Below, in pieces: positions 36,684 to 48,856 of a stretch of 64,000 bases of DNA. Below the pieces are notes generated by a model, which ran no database searches, was not told where the DNA came from, and saw nothing but the letters and a program-made list of their open reading frames with translations. The stretch comes from Mesorhizobium sp. B2-7-2 (lineage in GTDB: Bacteria > Pseudomonadota > Alphaproteobacteria > Rhizobiales > Rhizobiaceae): positions 1 to 64,000 of the forward strand of contig NZ_VFTZ01000006.1 of the NCBI RefSeq assembly GCF_006440775.1. The letters are read 5' to 3'. Numbering within the stretch: the stretch's first letter is position 1; each line of letters opens with the position of its first letter. The translations under genes and the position numbers were made by a program.

Positions 36684-37919
36684 ATGTCGGTCGGAATCCG
36701 CCACGACGATTTGCGCCGGCGCAATCGCGCCATGGTGATTTCGGCGGTACGCCGCGCCGGTCAGCCATCACGGACCGAAATTGCCGCGACCACCGGGCTC
36801 AGCCACTCGACCATTTCGGCGATCTCCGCCGACCTGATCCAGGAGGGCATTCTCACCGAAAGCAAGGCCAGCGAGCCGACGGCGTTGAAACGCGGCCGGC
36901 CGCAGATCGGCCTGGCGCTGAACCCTGAAGCCGCCGCGGTGCTGACCGTGGTGTTGTCGCTGAACTTCCTGTCGGTCGCCGTGATCGATTATGCCGGTCA
37001 GGTTGTTGCCGAGGAGCAGCAGCGCCTGGACACGCTTGTCATGCCCCGCGACGAGCTGATCGGCGAATGCGTGGCGATCGTGCGGCGCCGGCTGCAGGAT
37101 CCCGACCTCGACATTGGCAGCGTCGCCCGTATCGCCATGGGCATTCAGGGCATCACCGATTCTAATGCACGCGCCATGCTCTGGTCGCCGATAACGCCGC
37201 TGACCGACATTCCTTTCGCCGACATCCTCGAGAAGGAGTTCGGCATCTCCGCCACCATGGAGAACGACTGCAACATGATGGCGGTGGCGCTGCAATGGCG
37301 CGACCCGGAGCGCTATCGCGACGACTTCATTGCCATCCTGTTGTCGCACGGCATCGGCATGGGTCTCGTGCTCAAGGGTGCGCTGTTCACCGGCACGCAT
37401 TCCTCCGGCGGCGAGTTCGGCCACATGATCCACCGCCCGGGCGGGGCGCTTTGCCGCTGCGGCCGCCGCGGCTGCGTCGAGGCCTATGCCGGCAATTATG
37501 CGATCTGGCGCAGCGCCATGAGAATGAGCGAGGACGCCGAGCCGGTCGACGTCGGCGACGCCGACATGCGGGCCCTTGCCGCGAAGGCGCGCGAGAGGGA
37601 CGGCCCCGAACGGGAGGCTTATCGCCGGGCCGGCGAAGCGCTTGGTTTCGGTCTCGGCAGCCTGTTCGCCCTCATCGATCCGGCGCCCGTCGCCATGGTC
37701 GGCGTCAGCGCGGCCGCCTTCGACCTGATCGAGCCGGCGCTGCGCGAGGCGATCGCCCAGACCGCCGGCGGCCAGCACTCGGAATCGATCTCCTTCGACA
37801 CCGAGCCGAACGAGTTGCCGCTGATCCGCGAAGGCTGCGCCATGCGCGCGCTGACCTTCGTCGACCAGGAGATTTTCGCGCCGGGAGGCCTGGCGAGAGC
37901 GGGCAAGCACGTCGCATAG
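36684..37919 (+). CDS. ROK family transcriptional regulator (XylR-like)
   Basis: This 411 aa protein has an N-terminal winged helix with SRTEIAATTGLSHSTIS near residue 30. The ROK sugar-binding/kinase-like domain follows, with the zinc site in GGALCRCGRRGCVEAY near 252 (the CxCGxxGC motif) and GHMIHRPG just before it. It probably represses the divergent xylose transporter genes until sugar binds. No xylose isomerase or xylulokinase gene is in the window. Confidence 0.87.
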   Translation: MSVGIRHDDLRRRNRAMVISAVRRAGQPSRTEIAATTGLSHSTISAISADLIQEGILTESKASEPTALKRGRPQIGLALNPEAAAVLTVVLSLNFLSVAVIDYAGQVVAEEQQRLDTLVMPRDELIGECVAIVRRRLQDPDLDIGSVARIAMGIQGITDSNARAMLWSPITPLTDIPFADILEKEFGISATMENDCNMMAVALQWRDPERYRDDFIAILLSHGIGMGLVLKGALFTGTHSSGGEFGHMIHRPGGALCRCGRRGCVEAYAGNYAIWRSAMRMSEDAEPVDVGDADMRALAAKARERDGPEREAYRRAGEALGFGLGSLFALIDPAPVAMVGVSAAAFDLIEPALREAIAQTAGGQHSESISFDTEPNELPLIREGCAMRALTFVDQEIFAPGGLARAGKHVA

Positions 37920-37935
37920 CGGCGAGCCAGGTGCC

Positions 37936-38079
37936 GGGATACGCTGAAATTCAGGTCAGGCCGAGTCGAGAATGGGGGGTTCCGAGAACCGGAACGGAGC
38001 GTACCTTAGGCACGTGAGTACCGGAAGCGCAGGAAGTCGCCGTTCGCAGGCCGGCCTCACCTGAATATCGGCGTGTCCC
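37936..38079. repeat. Inverted repeat element, family D (GGGATACGCTGAAATTCAGG type)
   Basis: The left arm at 37936-37962 and the right arm at 38053-38079 match as inverted repeats at 22 of 27 positions. A smaller palindrome, GTTCCGAGAACCGGAAC, lies between them. The element fills the gap between the convergent ROK gene and phoB and ends exactly at the phoB stop codon. Confidence 0.75.
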
Positions 38080-38769
38080 CTAATCTTCCCTGATCGCGTA
38101 ACCCGCGCCGCGGATTGTGCGGATGACGTCCGGCATGCGGCCGTTGTTGACGGCCTTGCGCAGGCGGCCGACATGGACGTCGACGGTGCGCTCGTCGATA
38201 TAGATCGTCTCGCCCCAGACATTGTCGAGCAGTTGGCTGCGCGAGAACACGCGGCCGGGGTGGCGCATCATGAATTCGAGCAGGCGGAACTCGGTCGGGC
38301 CGAGCCTGATCTCGCTCTTCTTGCGGTAGACGCGGTGCGACTCGCGGTCGAGCACGATGTCGCCGACCTTGAGCACGCTGGACAGCACCTCCGGCTTGGC
38401 GCGGCGCAGCAGCGCCTTGACGCGCGCCATGAACTCCGGCGTCGAGAACGGCTTGACCAGATAGTCGTCGGCGCCGGTCGAGAGGCCGCGCACACGGTCG
38501 CTTTCTTCGCCCCGCGCGGTCAGCATGATGATCGGCAGCCGCTCGGTCTCGGGCCGCATCCTGAGGCGCCGGCAGAGCTCGATGCCGGAAACCGCCGGCA
38601 CCATCCAGTCGAGCACGAGCAGATCGGGAACGTTTTCCTGAAGGCGGATTTCGGCCTCGTCGCCGCGGGTCACCACTTCGACCTGGTAACCTTCGGATTC
38701 GAGATTGTAGCGGAGCAGCACCCCAAGCGGCTCCTCGTCCTCCACCACCATGATGCGTGGCGCGATCAT
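38080..38769 (-). CDS. phoB: Phosphate regulon response regulator PhoB
   Basis: This 229 aa OmpR-type regulator has a receiver with acidic residues VEDE (9-12), phospho-acceptor D54 (LVLDWMVP) and a lysine in LVKPFS near 105. The C-terminal winged helix has TEFRLLEFMMRHPGRVFSR and ERTVDVHVGRLRKAV. It is the last gene of the pst-phoU-phoB cluster, 16 bases after phoU. It binds the Pho boxes at 43355-43383. The partner kinase PhoR is not in the window. Confidence 0.93.
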   Translation of the reverse strand: MIAPRIMVVEDEEPLGVLLRYNLESEGYQVEVVTRGDEAEIRLQENVPDLLVLDWMVPAVSGIELCRRLRMRPETERLPIIMLTARGEESDRVRGLSTGADDYLVKPFSTPEFMARVKALLRRAKPEVLSSVLKVGDIVLDRESHRVYRKKSEIRLGPTEFRLLEFMMRHPGRVFSRSQLLDNVWGETIYIDERTVDVHVGRLRKAVNNGRMPDVIRTIRGAGYAIRED

Positions 38770-38785
38770 TGGCAGATACCCTTCG

Positions 38786-39493
38786 TCAGGCCGCCGGCGC
38801 CGACATTGTCGTCTCGTCCTGCTTGGGACGATTCGCGGGCAATTGCGTGCCGGTCAGCACATAATAGGCGTTCTCGGCGATGTTGGTCACATGGTCGCCG
38901 ATGCGCTCGAGATTCTTGGCGCAGAACAGAAGATGCGTGCAAGCGGTGATGTTGCGCGGGTCTTCCATCATGTAGGTCAGGAGCTCGCGGAAGACGGATG
39001 TGTATTTGACGTCGATGCGCTCGTCGTCGTTGCGAAGCTTGGCCAGCGCCGTGGCGTCGCCCACCGTATATTCCTGGATCACGGCCTGGACCTGGATCAG
39101 TACCAGCTGCGCCATGGAATCGATCGAATGCGTGAGATCGCGCGGCGCGGCGCTGACGCCGACCGAACCGACGCGCTTGGCGATGTTCTTGGCGAGATCG
39201 CCGATGCGTTCGAGATCGCCCGCCATGCGGATCGAGCCGACCACGTTGCGCAGATCATCGGCCATCGGCTGGCGCTTAGCGATCAGCGTGATGGCGCGGT
39301 CGTCGAGCTCGCGCTGGCGCGCGTCCATGATGGCATCGTCGGAAACGACGCGCTGCGCCATGGCATTGTCGGTCTCGAGCAGGGCTCTGGTCGAAGCGCC
39401 GACCATCGAGCTGGCGAGATCGCCCATGTCGTTTATGAGCCGGCTGATCTGTCTCAGATCCTCGTCGAAGGAAGCGACGGTATGTTCGGCCAT
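38786..39493 (-). CDS. phoU: Phosphate signalling protein PhoU
   Basis: This 235 aa protein has two three-helix bundles with the metal-binding motifs ERIGDLAKNIAKR (near 83) and LERIGDHVTNIAE (near 190), diagnostic for PhoU. It links the Pst transporter with the PhoR kinase and limits phosphate uptake. It lies 20 bases after pstB. Confidence 0.94.
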   Translation of the reverse strand: MAEHTVASFDEDLRQISRLINDMGDLASSMVGASTRALLETDNAMAQRVVSDDAIMDARQRELDDRAITLIAKRQPMADDLRNVVGSIRMAGDLERIGDLAKNIAKRVGSVGVSAAPRDLTHSIDSMAQLVLIQVQAVIQEYTVGDATALAKLRNDDERIDVKYTSVFRELLTYMMEDPRNITACTHLLFCAKNLERIGDHVTNIAENAYYVLTGTQLPANRPKQDETTMSAPAA

Positions 39494-39513
39494 GATGATG
39501 TCCTCGTATGAGC

Positions 39514-40317
39514 TCAGCCGAAGCGGCCGGTGATGTAGTCCTGCGTGCGCTTTTCGCGGGGCGAGGTGAATATCTTCTCGGTTCGGTCGAACTCCACCAG
39601 CTCGCCCAGATACATGAACGCCGTCTGCCGCGACACGCGCGCCGCCTGCTGCATGTTGTGGGTGACGATGACGATCGTGTAGTCGGCCTGCAGCTCGTCG
39701 ATCAGTTCCTCGATCTTGGCGGTCGACAGCGGATCGAGCGCCGAGGCCGGCTCGTCGAGCAGGATGACCTCGGGCTTCACCGCCACGGTACGGGCGATGC
39801 ACAGGCGCTGCTGCTGGCCGCCCGAGAGGCTGAGGCCGCTGGCGTTGAGCTTGTCCTTGACCTCGTTCCAGAGCGCGGCGCGCTTCAGCGCCTGCTCGAC
39901 GCGGCCGTCCATCTCGGCCTTGCTGATCTTCTCATAGAGCCTGACGCCGAAAGCGATGTTCTCGTAGATCGACATCGGGAACGGCGTCGGCTTCTGGAAC
40001 ACCATGCCGATCTTGGTGCGCAGCAGGTTGAGGTCCTGCGAGCGGTCGAGGATGTTCTTGCCGTCGAGCAGCACCTGGCCCTCGGCGCTCTGCTTCGGAT
40101 AGAGCTCGTAGATGCGGTTGAGCACGCGCAGCAGCGTCGACTTCCCGCAGCCCGACGGGCCGATGAAGGCGGTCACGCTGCGCTCGGGCAGGGACAGGTT
40201 GATGTCCTTCAGTGCCTTCGACTGGCCATAGTAGAAATTGAGGTTCTTGACCTCGATCTTGGCCTTCTCGACGGTCGTATCGGCTGCGTTCAGGTCGGTG
40301 GACAACATCGGTTTCAT
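39514..40317 (-). CDS. pstB: Phosphate ABC transporter ATPase PstB
   Basis: This 267 aa protein has Walker [10 protein letters not shown] near residue 51 and LSGGQQQR near 160. Walker [14 protein letters not shown] and [17 protein letters not shown] are PstB signatures. Its ATG overlaps the pstA stop (ATGA), and GAGAGGA lies upstream, which supports start 40317. Confidence 0.94.
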   Translation of the reverse strand: MKPMLSTDLNAADTTVEKAKIEVKNLNFYYGQSKALKDINLSLPERSVTAFIGPSGCGKSTLLRVLNRIYELYPKQSAEGQVLLDGKNILDRSQDLNLLRTKIGMVFQKPTPFPMSIYENIAFGVRLYEKISKAEMDGRVEQALKRAALWNEVKDKLNASGLSLSGGQQQRLCIARTVAVKPEVILLDEPASALDPLSTAKIEELIDELQADYTIVIVTHNMQQAARVSRQTAFMYLGELVEFDRTEKIFTSPREKRTQDYITGRFG

Positions 40318-41165
40318 CTGTCCTCTCTGCGTCCGGTTAGGCTGCGGGCGATGATGCTCAGCCCGAGAACCGTCAGGGTGATTATGAGTGCGCCCGTCCA
40401 GGCCAGTTGCTGCCATTCCTCGTAGGGGCTGAGAGCGAACTGGAAGATGGTTACCGGCAGGCTGGCCATCGGCGCATTGAGATTGCTCGACCAGAACTGG
40501 TTATTGAGCGCGGTGAAGAGAAGCGGCGCCGTCTCGCCGGAGATGCGGGCGATCGCCAAAAGGATGCCGGTGACGATGCCGGAGAGCGCCGCGCGATAGG
40601 CTACCGAGCGGATCACCACCCAGCGCGGCGCTCCGATGGCGGTGCCTGCTTCGCGCAGCGCGTTGGGCACAAGGTTCAGCATGTCCTCGGTGGTGCGCAC
40701 CACGACGGGGATCACCAGGATCGACAGCGCGACCGCGCCGGCGATTGCCGAGAAGTGCCCCATCGGCCGCACCATCAGCTCGTAGACGAACAGGCCGATG
40801 ATGATCGACGGCGCCGACAAGAGGATGTCGTTGATGAAGCGCACCACCGTCGTGAGCTTCGAGAAGCGTCCGTATTCGGCCATGTAGGTGCCGGCCAGCA
40901 CACCGATCGGCGTGCCGACGAAGATACCGATGATCGTCATGACGATGCTGCCGTAGATGGCGTTGAGCAGGCCGCCGGCATCGCCGGGCGGCGGCGTCAT
41001 TTCCGTGAACACCGAAAGCGACACCCCGGAAAGTCCCTTGTAGAGCAGGGCACCGAGGATCAGCGCCAGCCAGGCCAGCCCGATGCCCGCCGCGACGACG
41101 CACAGCGTCATCATCACGCCATTCTTGCGCTTGCGGCTTTGGTGAAGCGATTGGGCAGTCGACAT
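40314..41165 (-). CDS. pstA: Phosphate ABC transporter permease PstA
   Basis: This 283 aa permease has six hydrophobic segments and the [23 protein letters not shown] loop near residue 193. It begins three bases after the pstC stop and forms the membrane channel with PstC. Confidence 0.92.
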   Translation of the reverse strand: MSTAQSLHQSRKRKNGVMMTLCVVAAGIGLAWLALILGALLYKGLSGVSLSVFTEMTPPPGDAGGLLNAIYGSIVMTIIGIFVGTPIGVLAGTYMAEYGRFSKLTTVVRFINDILLSAPSIIIGLFVYELMVRPMGHFSAIAGAVALSILVIPVVVRTTEDMLNLVPNALREAGTAIGAPRWVVIRSVAYRAALSGIVTGILLAIARISGETAPLLFTALNNQFWSSNLNAPMASLPVTIFQFALSPYEEWQQLAWTGALIITLTVLGLSIIARSLTGRREDR

Positions 41166-41168
41166 CGG

Positions 41169-42155
41169 TCAGGCTCCCGTGCGGCTATCGATGCGCAAGA
41201 GCATGTAGCGTGCGAGCGCGAGGATGATGAAGGTGATGATGAACAGGATCAGGCCGAGCGATACCAGCGAGGATGTATAGAGGTTGCCGTCGGCTTCGGT
41301 GAATTCGTTGGCGATAGTCGCCGAGATCGTCGTGCCCGGCGCAAACAGCGAGGCGCTGATGCGGTGCGCGTTGCCGATGACGAAGGTGACGGCCATCGTC
41401 TCGCCGAGCGCGCGGCCGAGGCCCAGCATGACGCCGCCCATGATGCCGACGCGGGTGTAGGGGATGGTCACGCGCCGGGTCACTTCCCACGTCGTGCAGC
41501 CGATACCGTAGGCCGATTCCTTCAGGACCGCCGGCACCGTGTCGAACACGTCCTTGGTGATCGAGGTGATGAAGGGCAGCACCATGATGGCGAGGATCAG
41601 CGACGAGGTCAGCAGGCCGATGCCGTAGGGCGGACCGGCAAACAGGCTGTCGAGACCGGGGATGCCTTTGAACAGCCAGATGATGAAGGGCTGGACCGTC
41701 GTCTGCAGGAACGGCGCGAAGACGAACAGGCCCCAGATGCCGTAGATGATCGAGGGAATGCCGGCGAGCAGTTCGACCGCGATGCCGATCGGACGCCTGA
41801 GCGGGCGCGGGCAAAGCTCGGTCAGGAAGACGGCGATGCCGATGCCGATCGGCACGGCGATGAGAATGGCGATGGCCGAGGTGACGATGGTGCCGTAGAT
41901 GGGCGCGAGCGCGCCGAAATTCTCGGTGACCGGATTCCAGGATTCGGTGGTCAGGAAGGAGAAGCCGAACTTCGACAGCGCCTCCCACGATCCGGCGACC
42001 AGCGATATCGCGACCCCGCCGAGCAGAACGAGCACGAGCATGGCGGAAAGGCGCGTCGCCGTCCGGAAGACCATGTCGGTGACGGCGAAGCGGCGCACTG
42101 TCGCTTCTCTGGTCCGCATGGCGGACGATGTCGCGGCTTCGGAAACGGCTGTCAT
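41169..42155 (-). CDS. pstC: Phosphate ABC transporter permease PstC
   Basis: This 328 aa permease has about six transmembrane segments starting near residue 38. The EAA loop, KESAYGIGCTTWEVTRRVT, lies near 212, and the PLRRPIGIAVELLAGIPSII segment near 117 is typical of PstC. It is first after the hairpin that follows pstS. Confidence 0.92.
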   Translation of the reverse strand: MTAVSEAATSSAMRTREATVRRFAVTDMVFRTATRLSAMLVLVLLGGVAISLVAGSWEALSKFGFSFLTTESWNPVTENFGALAPIYGTIVTSAIAILIAVPIGIGIAVFLTELCPRPLRRPIGIAVELLAGIPSIIYGIWGLFVFAPFLQTTVQPFIIWLFKGIPGLDSLFAGPPYGIGLLTSSLILAIMVLPFITSITKDVFDTVPAVLKESAYGIGCTTWEVTRRVTIPYTRVGIMGGVMLGLGRALGETMAVTFVIGNAHRISASLFAPGTTISATIANEFTEADGNLYTSSLVSLGLILFIITFIILALARYMLLRIDSRTGA

Positions 42156-42181
42156 TTAGCCCCTCGCATTTCGAAAGAGAC

Positions 42182-42206
42182 AGGAGGGCGCTGGAGGCGC
42201 CCTCCT
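42182..42206 (-). terminator. Hairpin between pstS and pstC
   Basis: A 10 bp perfect stem, AGGAGGGCGC / GCGCCCTCCT, with a 5 base loop lies 14 bp after the pstS stop codon. There is no T-run, so it more likely protects the pstS 3' end and lets part of the transcripts continue into pstC. Confidence 0.65.
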
Positions 42207-42219
42207 CATTCAGCGGGAA

Positions 42220-43278
42220 TTACATGCCGGAGTAGACCGGCTTGCCGTCCTTGTCGACGATGTCCTTGCCCCACATTTCCTCGACGCTCTTCACGACCTT
42301 GTCGGGCATCGGAACGTAGTCAAGCTCAGCAGCCATCTTGTCGCCCTTGGCATAGGACCAGGCGAAGAACTTGAGCGCTTCGGCCGTGGCCGCCGCATCA
42401 TCGGGCTTCTGGTAGACGAGGATCCAGGTGGCGGAAGTCATCGGCCAGGATTCGGCGCCCGCCTGGTTGGCCAGGATGACGCCGTAGCCCGGCTGCGAGC
42501 TCCAGTCGGCATTGGCCGCGGCGGCCGAGAACGCCTTCGCGGTCGGCTCGACCTTCTTGCCGTCCTTGTTCACCATGTCGGTATAGGTGAGCTTGTTCTG
42601 CTTGGCATAGGCATATTCGACATAGCCGATCGCGCCGCCGGTCTGCGAGACGTTGTTGGCGACGCCTTCATTGCCCTTGGCGCCGATGCCCACCGGCCAT
42701 TCGAGCGCGGTGTTGACACCGACCTTCGACTTCCAGTCGGCGCTGACGTCGGCCAGGTAGTAGCTGAAGTTGAAGGTGGTGCCCGAGCCGTCCGAACGAT
42801 GCACGACCGCGATCGCCTGGTCGGGCAGCTTGATCTTGGGGTTGAGCTTCTTGATTGCCGCATCGTTCCAGTTGGTGATCTTGCCGGCGAAGATGTCGGC
42901 CAGCGTCGGGCCGTCCAGAACCAGCTCGCCCGGCTTGACGCCTTCGAGGTTGACGACCGGCACGATGCCGCCCATCACCATCGGGAACTGCGCGAGGCCG
43001 GTGGAGGTGAGATCCTCGCCCTTCAGCGGCGCGTCGGAAGCGCCGAAGGTCACGGTCTTGGCCTTGATCTGCTTGATGCCGCCGCCGGAGCCGATCGACT
43101 GGTAGTTGAGACCGATGCCGGTCTCCTTCTTGTAGGTGTCGGCCCACTTCGCATAGATCGGATAGGGGAAGGTGGCGCCTGCGCCGGAAATGTCGGCTGC
43201 CATCGCGGCGGCCATGCTAAGGGTTGATGCCGCAGCCATTGCAATTGCAACGGCCGCCGAGCGGATGAAATGTCTCAT
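42220..43278 (-). CDS. pstS: Periplasmic phosphate-binding protein PstS
   Basis: This 352 aa protein has a signal peptide ending near residue 27 (AMAA). The phosphate-loop segments are [18 protein letters not shown] (near 31), [11 protein letters not shown] (near 61), FGASDAPL (near 79) and RSDGSGTTF (near 165). AGGAG lies nine bases before ATG 43278. Three Pho-box repeats upstream indicate PhoB control. Confidence 0.95.
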   Translation of the reverse strand: MRHFIRSAAVAIAMAAASTLSMAAAMAADISGAGATFPYPIYAKWADTYKKETGIGLNYQSIGSGGGIKQIKAKTVTFGASDAPLKGEDLTSTGLAQFPMVMGGIVPVVNLEGVKPGELVLDGPTLADIFAGKITNWNDAAIKKLNPKIKLPDQAIAVVHRSDGSGTTFNFSYYLADVSADWKSKVGVNTALEWPVGIGAKGNEGVANNVSQTGGAIGYVEYAYAKQNKLTYTDMVNKDGKKVEPTAKAFSAAAANADWSSQPGYGVILANQAGAESWPMTSATWILVYQKPDDAAATAEALKFFAWSYAKGDKMAAELDYVPMPDKVVKSVEEMWGKDIVDKDGKPVYSGM

Positions 43279-43354
43279 GTGGCCTGCTCCTGTTCGGAAG
43301 ATGGTCTTTCGGCACCCGTGTATCGGCGCCCGGTCAGCGCAATAGCCCTCGATT

Positions 43355-43383
43355 ATTACAGTCGCATGACAGTTTCGTGTCAG
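43355..43383 (-). promoter_or_regulatory. Pho box, three tandem 11 bp repeats
   Basis: On the minus strand CTGACAC, CTGTCAT and CTGTAAT occur at exact 11 bp steps (43383-43377, 43372-43366, 43361-43355), about 77 bp before pstS. This is the PhoB-binding pattern. Confidence 0.88.
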
Positions 43384-43496
43384 CCCGGTAACGCCTGAAG
43401 GGGGATGCACGGAAGGGGTCCGCGTCAGCCTCGAAGGGCGGGCCGGAGTTTGCCGCGGAAATCAGCAACTTGTCTGACTTTTGAAACAAAATTTAT

Positions 43497-43523
43497 CCCG
43501 GCGGCCGGATGACGGCCGCCGGG
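43497..43523 (-). terminator. Rho-independent-like terminator downstream of the hybrid kinase
   Basis: A 10 bp perfect stem, CCCGGCGGCC / GGCCGCCGGG, with a 7 base loop. On the minus strand it is followed by ATAAATTTTG. It lies 250 bp after the kinase stop and before the Pho boxes. Confidence 0.65.
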
Positions 43524-43704
43524 AAATAAAAGCCGGACGAGAGTGCGTTGCCTGTAAGCCAGAGCGGATCATGGCCTGGCCATCGCCGAAAACAGGGTCC
43601 GTTGGGGTAGAGTCGACGCTGTTTCTTGTTGGCGGTCGCTGCTCCCGCCCGTAACCGAAGAGCGGAATCAATGTCGCGATTGTCCGAGCTTGGCGCTTGC
43701 TTTG

Positions 43705-43726
43705 GTATGGTGCGATCGCACCATAC
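43705..43726. promoter_or_regulatory. 22 bp perfect palindrome
   Basis: It is centred on TGCGATCGCA, with GTATGG and CCATAC arms, without mismatch or loop, 45 bp after the stop of the hybrid kinase. Without a spacer it is more like a protein-binding site than an RNA terminator. The ligand is unknown. Confidence 0.6.
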
Positions 43727-43770
43727 GCATGCGTCAGCCTCTTGCCGCCGTTCTGCCCGCCAAACTCGTT

Positions 43771-47115
<3,345 letters not shown>

Positions 47116-47314
47116 TCCTACCCCCAAGGCCGAACTGTGCCGGTCCGTCGGCGGAATGTGCCCGACAAGCATTAACGATCCGCTAACCATAATGATTGCA
47201 ACCGCCTGCCGCCCGGTGCCGTTGAGCCAGATTCCGACCCTGGCGCCGACTGCGGTAATCCGCCCGTTGGCGATCATGGCAACAACGCATTATAAGGTGC
47301 CTGAGGTATTGCTA

Positions 47315-47659
47315 ATGTTTGGTCGAATCGCGGCTTTCATCCTGTGCCCGGCGCTGCTTGCGGCGGGCGGCTGCGCGCGCAGCGACGACGGCACGGTGAT
47401 CGTCCCGAGCCGGATGGACGTCAGGCGTGTCTGGGACAAGGCGCCGCCGGGAACGACCGCGTCGCGGCAGATCGCGTCGGACGTGTTTCCTTTGCCGCCG
47501 CCGGGCGCGCCGCAAAGCCCCTCGGTCCGGCGCTATTCCAGGTCTCCGGCAAGGCCTTCCTACAACCAGAATCTGGCTGATCAGTCTTCGGGCGAGCGGC
47601 CCCTTACCTGCAGGAATGTCGGCGAAACCGGCAAGCGCTACCGCGTCGTCTGCGAGTAG
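47315..47659 (+). CDS. Small exported, probably lipid-anchored protein (114 aa)
   Basis: It has a signal sequence MFGRIAAFILCPALLAAGGC with a weak lipobox (AGGC, Cys 20). A Pro/Ser/Arg-rich, likely disordered middle follows, then a short C-terminal module with two cysteines (LTCRNVGETGKRYRVVC). GAGG lies upstream. It is divergent from the hybrid kinase gene. The family is not recognised. Confidence 0.65.
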   Translation: MFGRIAAFILCPALLAAGGCARSDDGTVIVPSRMDVRRVWDKAPPGTTASRQIASDVFPLPPPGAPQSPSVRRYSRSPARPSYNQNLADQSSGERPLTCRNVGETGKRYRVVCE

Positions 47660-47838
47660 CTTTGCCTCAATCTGCCGGTCGATGCCGGCTCGATCCACTG
47701 CCCGGATGCAGAAAGACAACCCGACAGATTCAGCCCGGCCTCGACCGCGGTGCGATCACGGATCGCTGATGAAACCTTTGCCCGGTGACGGGCGTTGTTG
47801 GCGTTGATGTGACGCGCGCAGCGCAGAGGAGACTGAAG

Positions 47839-48060
47839 ATGTCCATTCACTTCACCGTCTCTGGCCTGACCAGAAACCTGATCCATTCGCTTGGGCTGGA
47901 TCATGAGCATGCGCCGAGAGCCCTTACCCCCGAACAAAGCCTTCTGCTGGATTGCTACCTGGCCGGGCAGATCCCGGACTCCGCCTGGAACGATTATGTC
48001 TTCGAGATGCCGGAGTTGGAAAAGCACGCCCAGATCAGGCGCGCACGCGGTTTAACCTGA
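47839..48060 (+). CDS. Small protein of unknown function (73 aa)
   Basis: GAGGAG lies six bases before ATG 47839. The protein is soluble, with an N-terminal SIHFTVSGLTRNLIHSLGL and an acidic helix (VFEMPELEKHAQIRRARG) at the end. It has no signal or membrane segment. The family is not recognised. The reading frame and ribosome site support translation. Confidence 0.6.
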   Translation: MSIHFTVSGLTRNLIHSLGLDHEHAPRALTPEQSLLLDCYLAGQIPDSAWNDYVFEMPELEKHAQIRRARGLT

Positions 48061-48121
48061 AAGCAATTCCGGGAAAAGTGGGACTCTCCCGAAAGTGGGA
48101 ACCGGTTTCGGGATAAAGACA
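48061..48121. repeat. Weak family C repeat copy
   Basis: AAGCAATTCCGGGAAAAGTG resembles the start of the family C repeat, but the rest (AAAGTGGGAACCGGTTTCGG) diverges. It directly follows the stop codon of the 73 aa gene. Confidence 0.45.
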
Positions 48122-48203
48122 TGCCTAAAATCAAAACCTAAAGCGCATGGAGCGAACCTAAAAAGATCGCGACGCGCCTTAGGCTCGGCGCCTTCGCCGT
48201 GGC

Positions 48204-48575
48204 TTACTTCTTCGGCGAGTTGAACTGCAGCGTAAAGACGTTTCCGGCAATGCCTTGCGCCAGTGTGGGCGAAAGGCTGAGCGGCAGACAATCGTTCAGG
48301 GCCTTGGTCGCAGCGTCGACATAGGCCTTGCGCGCCTTGTCGTCGCCGCCGACATGAATAGCGGTCGTCTTCGGCGGCCCGATCAGCGTGCCGTCGCGTT
48401 TGAAGCTGAAGCTGAGCGTCACCGAGGAATTGTCGGAATTGGCCGGCGGTGTCCAGCAGGCGAGCAGGGCGGCGCCAACCTCGTTCATACCGTTGAGCGG
48501 CGCGACTTCGGCCGTGATGGTGGCGCTCGCCAGGAGCGCGCTCGCGACCGCGGAAAGTTTCATCATTCTTGTCAT
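48204..48575 (-). CDS. Exported protein with TonB-C-like domain (123 aa)
   Basis: A signal peptide (residues 1-23, cleavage around ITAEV) is followed by a single domain. VTLSFSFKRDGTLIGPPKTT near residue 50 and AATKALNDCLPLSLSPTLAQ near 86 resemble the short TonB C-terminal-like proteins of rhizobia. The last segment is VFTLQFNSPKK. ATG 48575 has GAGGA five bases upstream. Upstream in-frame ATGs lack such a site. Periplasmic. Function unknown. Confidence 0.72.
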   Translation of the reverse strand: MTRMMKLSAVASALLASATITAEVAPLNGMNEVGAALLACWTPPANSDNSSVTLSFSFKRDGTLIGPPKTTAIHVGGDDKARKAYVDAATKALNDCLPLSLSPTLAQGIAGNVFTLQFNSPKK

Positions 48576-48730
48576 CGCCGTCCTCATCGCTTTTTGCCCG
48601 GCTCGCACTTGGCAACCCAAGATAATGGTAGGATCAATCACGCCGATGACAATAGGACTTCAACCGGTCTGGCACCGGATAAGTCGTATGTCGTGATTGC
48701 CGTGGGAGGCGATACAACCGCCGGAAAAGC

Positions 48731-48756
48731 AAAAGGTCGGCGCTGGGCCGACCTTT
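48731..48756 (-). terminator. Terminator downstream of the GST gene
   Basis: A 9 bp stem, AAAGGTCGG / CCGACCTTT, with a 7 base loop, followed on the minus strand by TTTTGC-like sequence. It lies 100 bp past the GST stop codon. Confidence 0.65.
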
Positions 48757-48856
48757 CCCTTCGCCTCCGCTTCGCGCCAGTACATCCGTGGTCGCGGCGA
48801 GGACTGTGACCAGTAGACAGGCGTTGGGTAAACGAAACCTTAACCTGAGCCGGCTG

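Larger units (their letters stand above)
43384..43770. other. Intergenic region between the hybrid kinase and pstS
   Basis: There is no convincing gene in this 390 bp stretch. It contains a strong hairpin (43497-43523) and a long perfect palindrome (43705-43726), listed separately. A phoR gene, expected here in many relatives, is absent. Confidence 0.6.

Noticed and set aside
36684..37919. ROK protein as a sugar kinase
   Set aside because: It has an N-terminal winged helix and lies divergent from a transporter, so it is a regulator rather than a glucokinase-type enzyme.
40407..42374. Long plus-strand open frame opposite pstA and pstC
   Set aside because: It is a shadow of strongly supported pst genes. 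The product is a low-complexity Asp/Arg/His/Glu-rich string with no domain.
47771..47796. Weak EcfG-like site before the 73 aa gene (GAAAC-N17-CGTT)
   Set aside because: The first box has a mismatch at a conserved G, and the gene is far from the stress island, so a chance match is likely.
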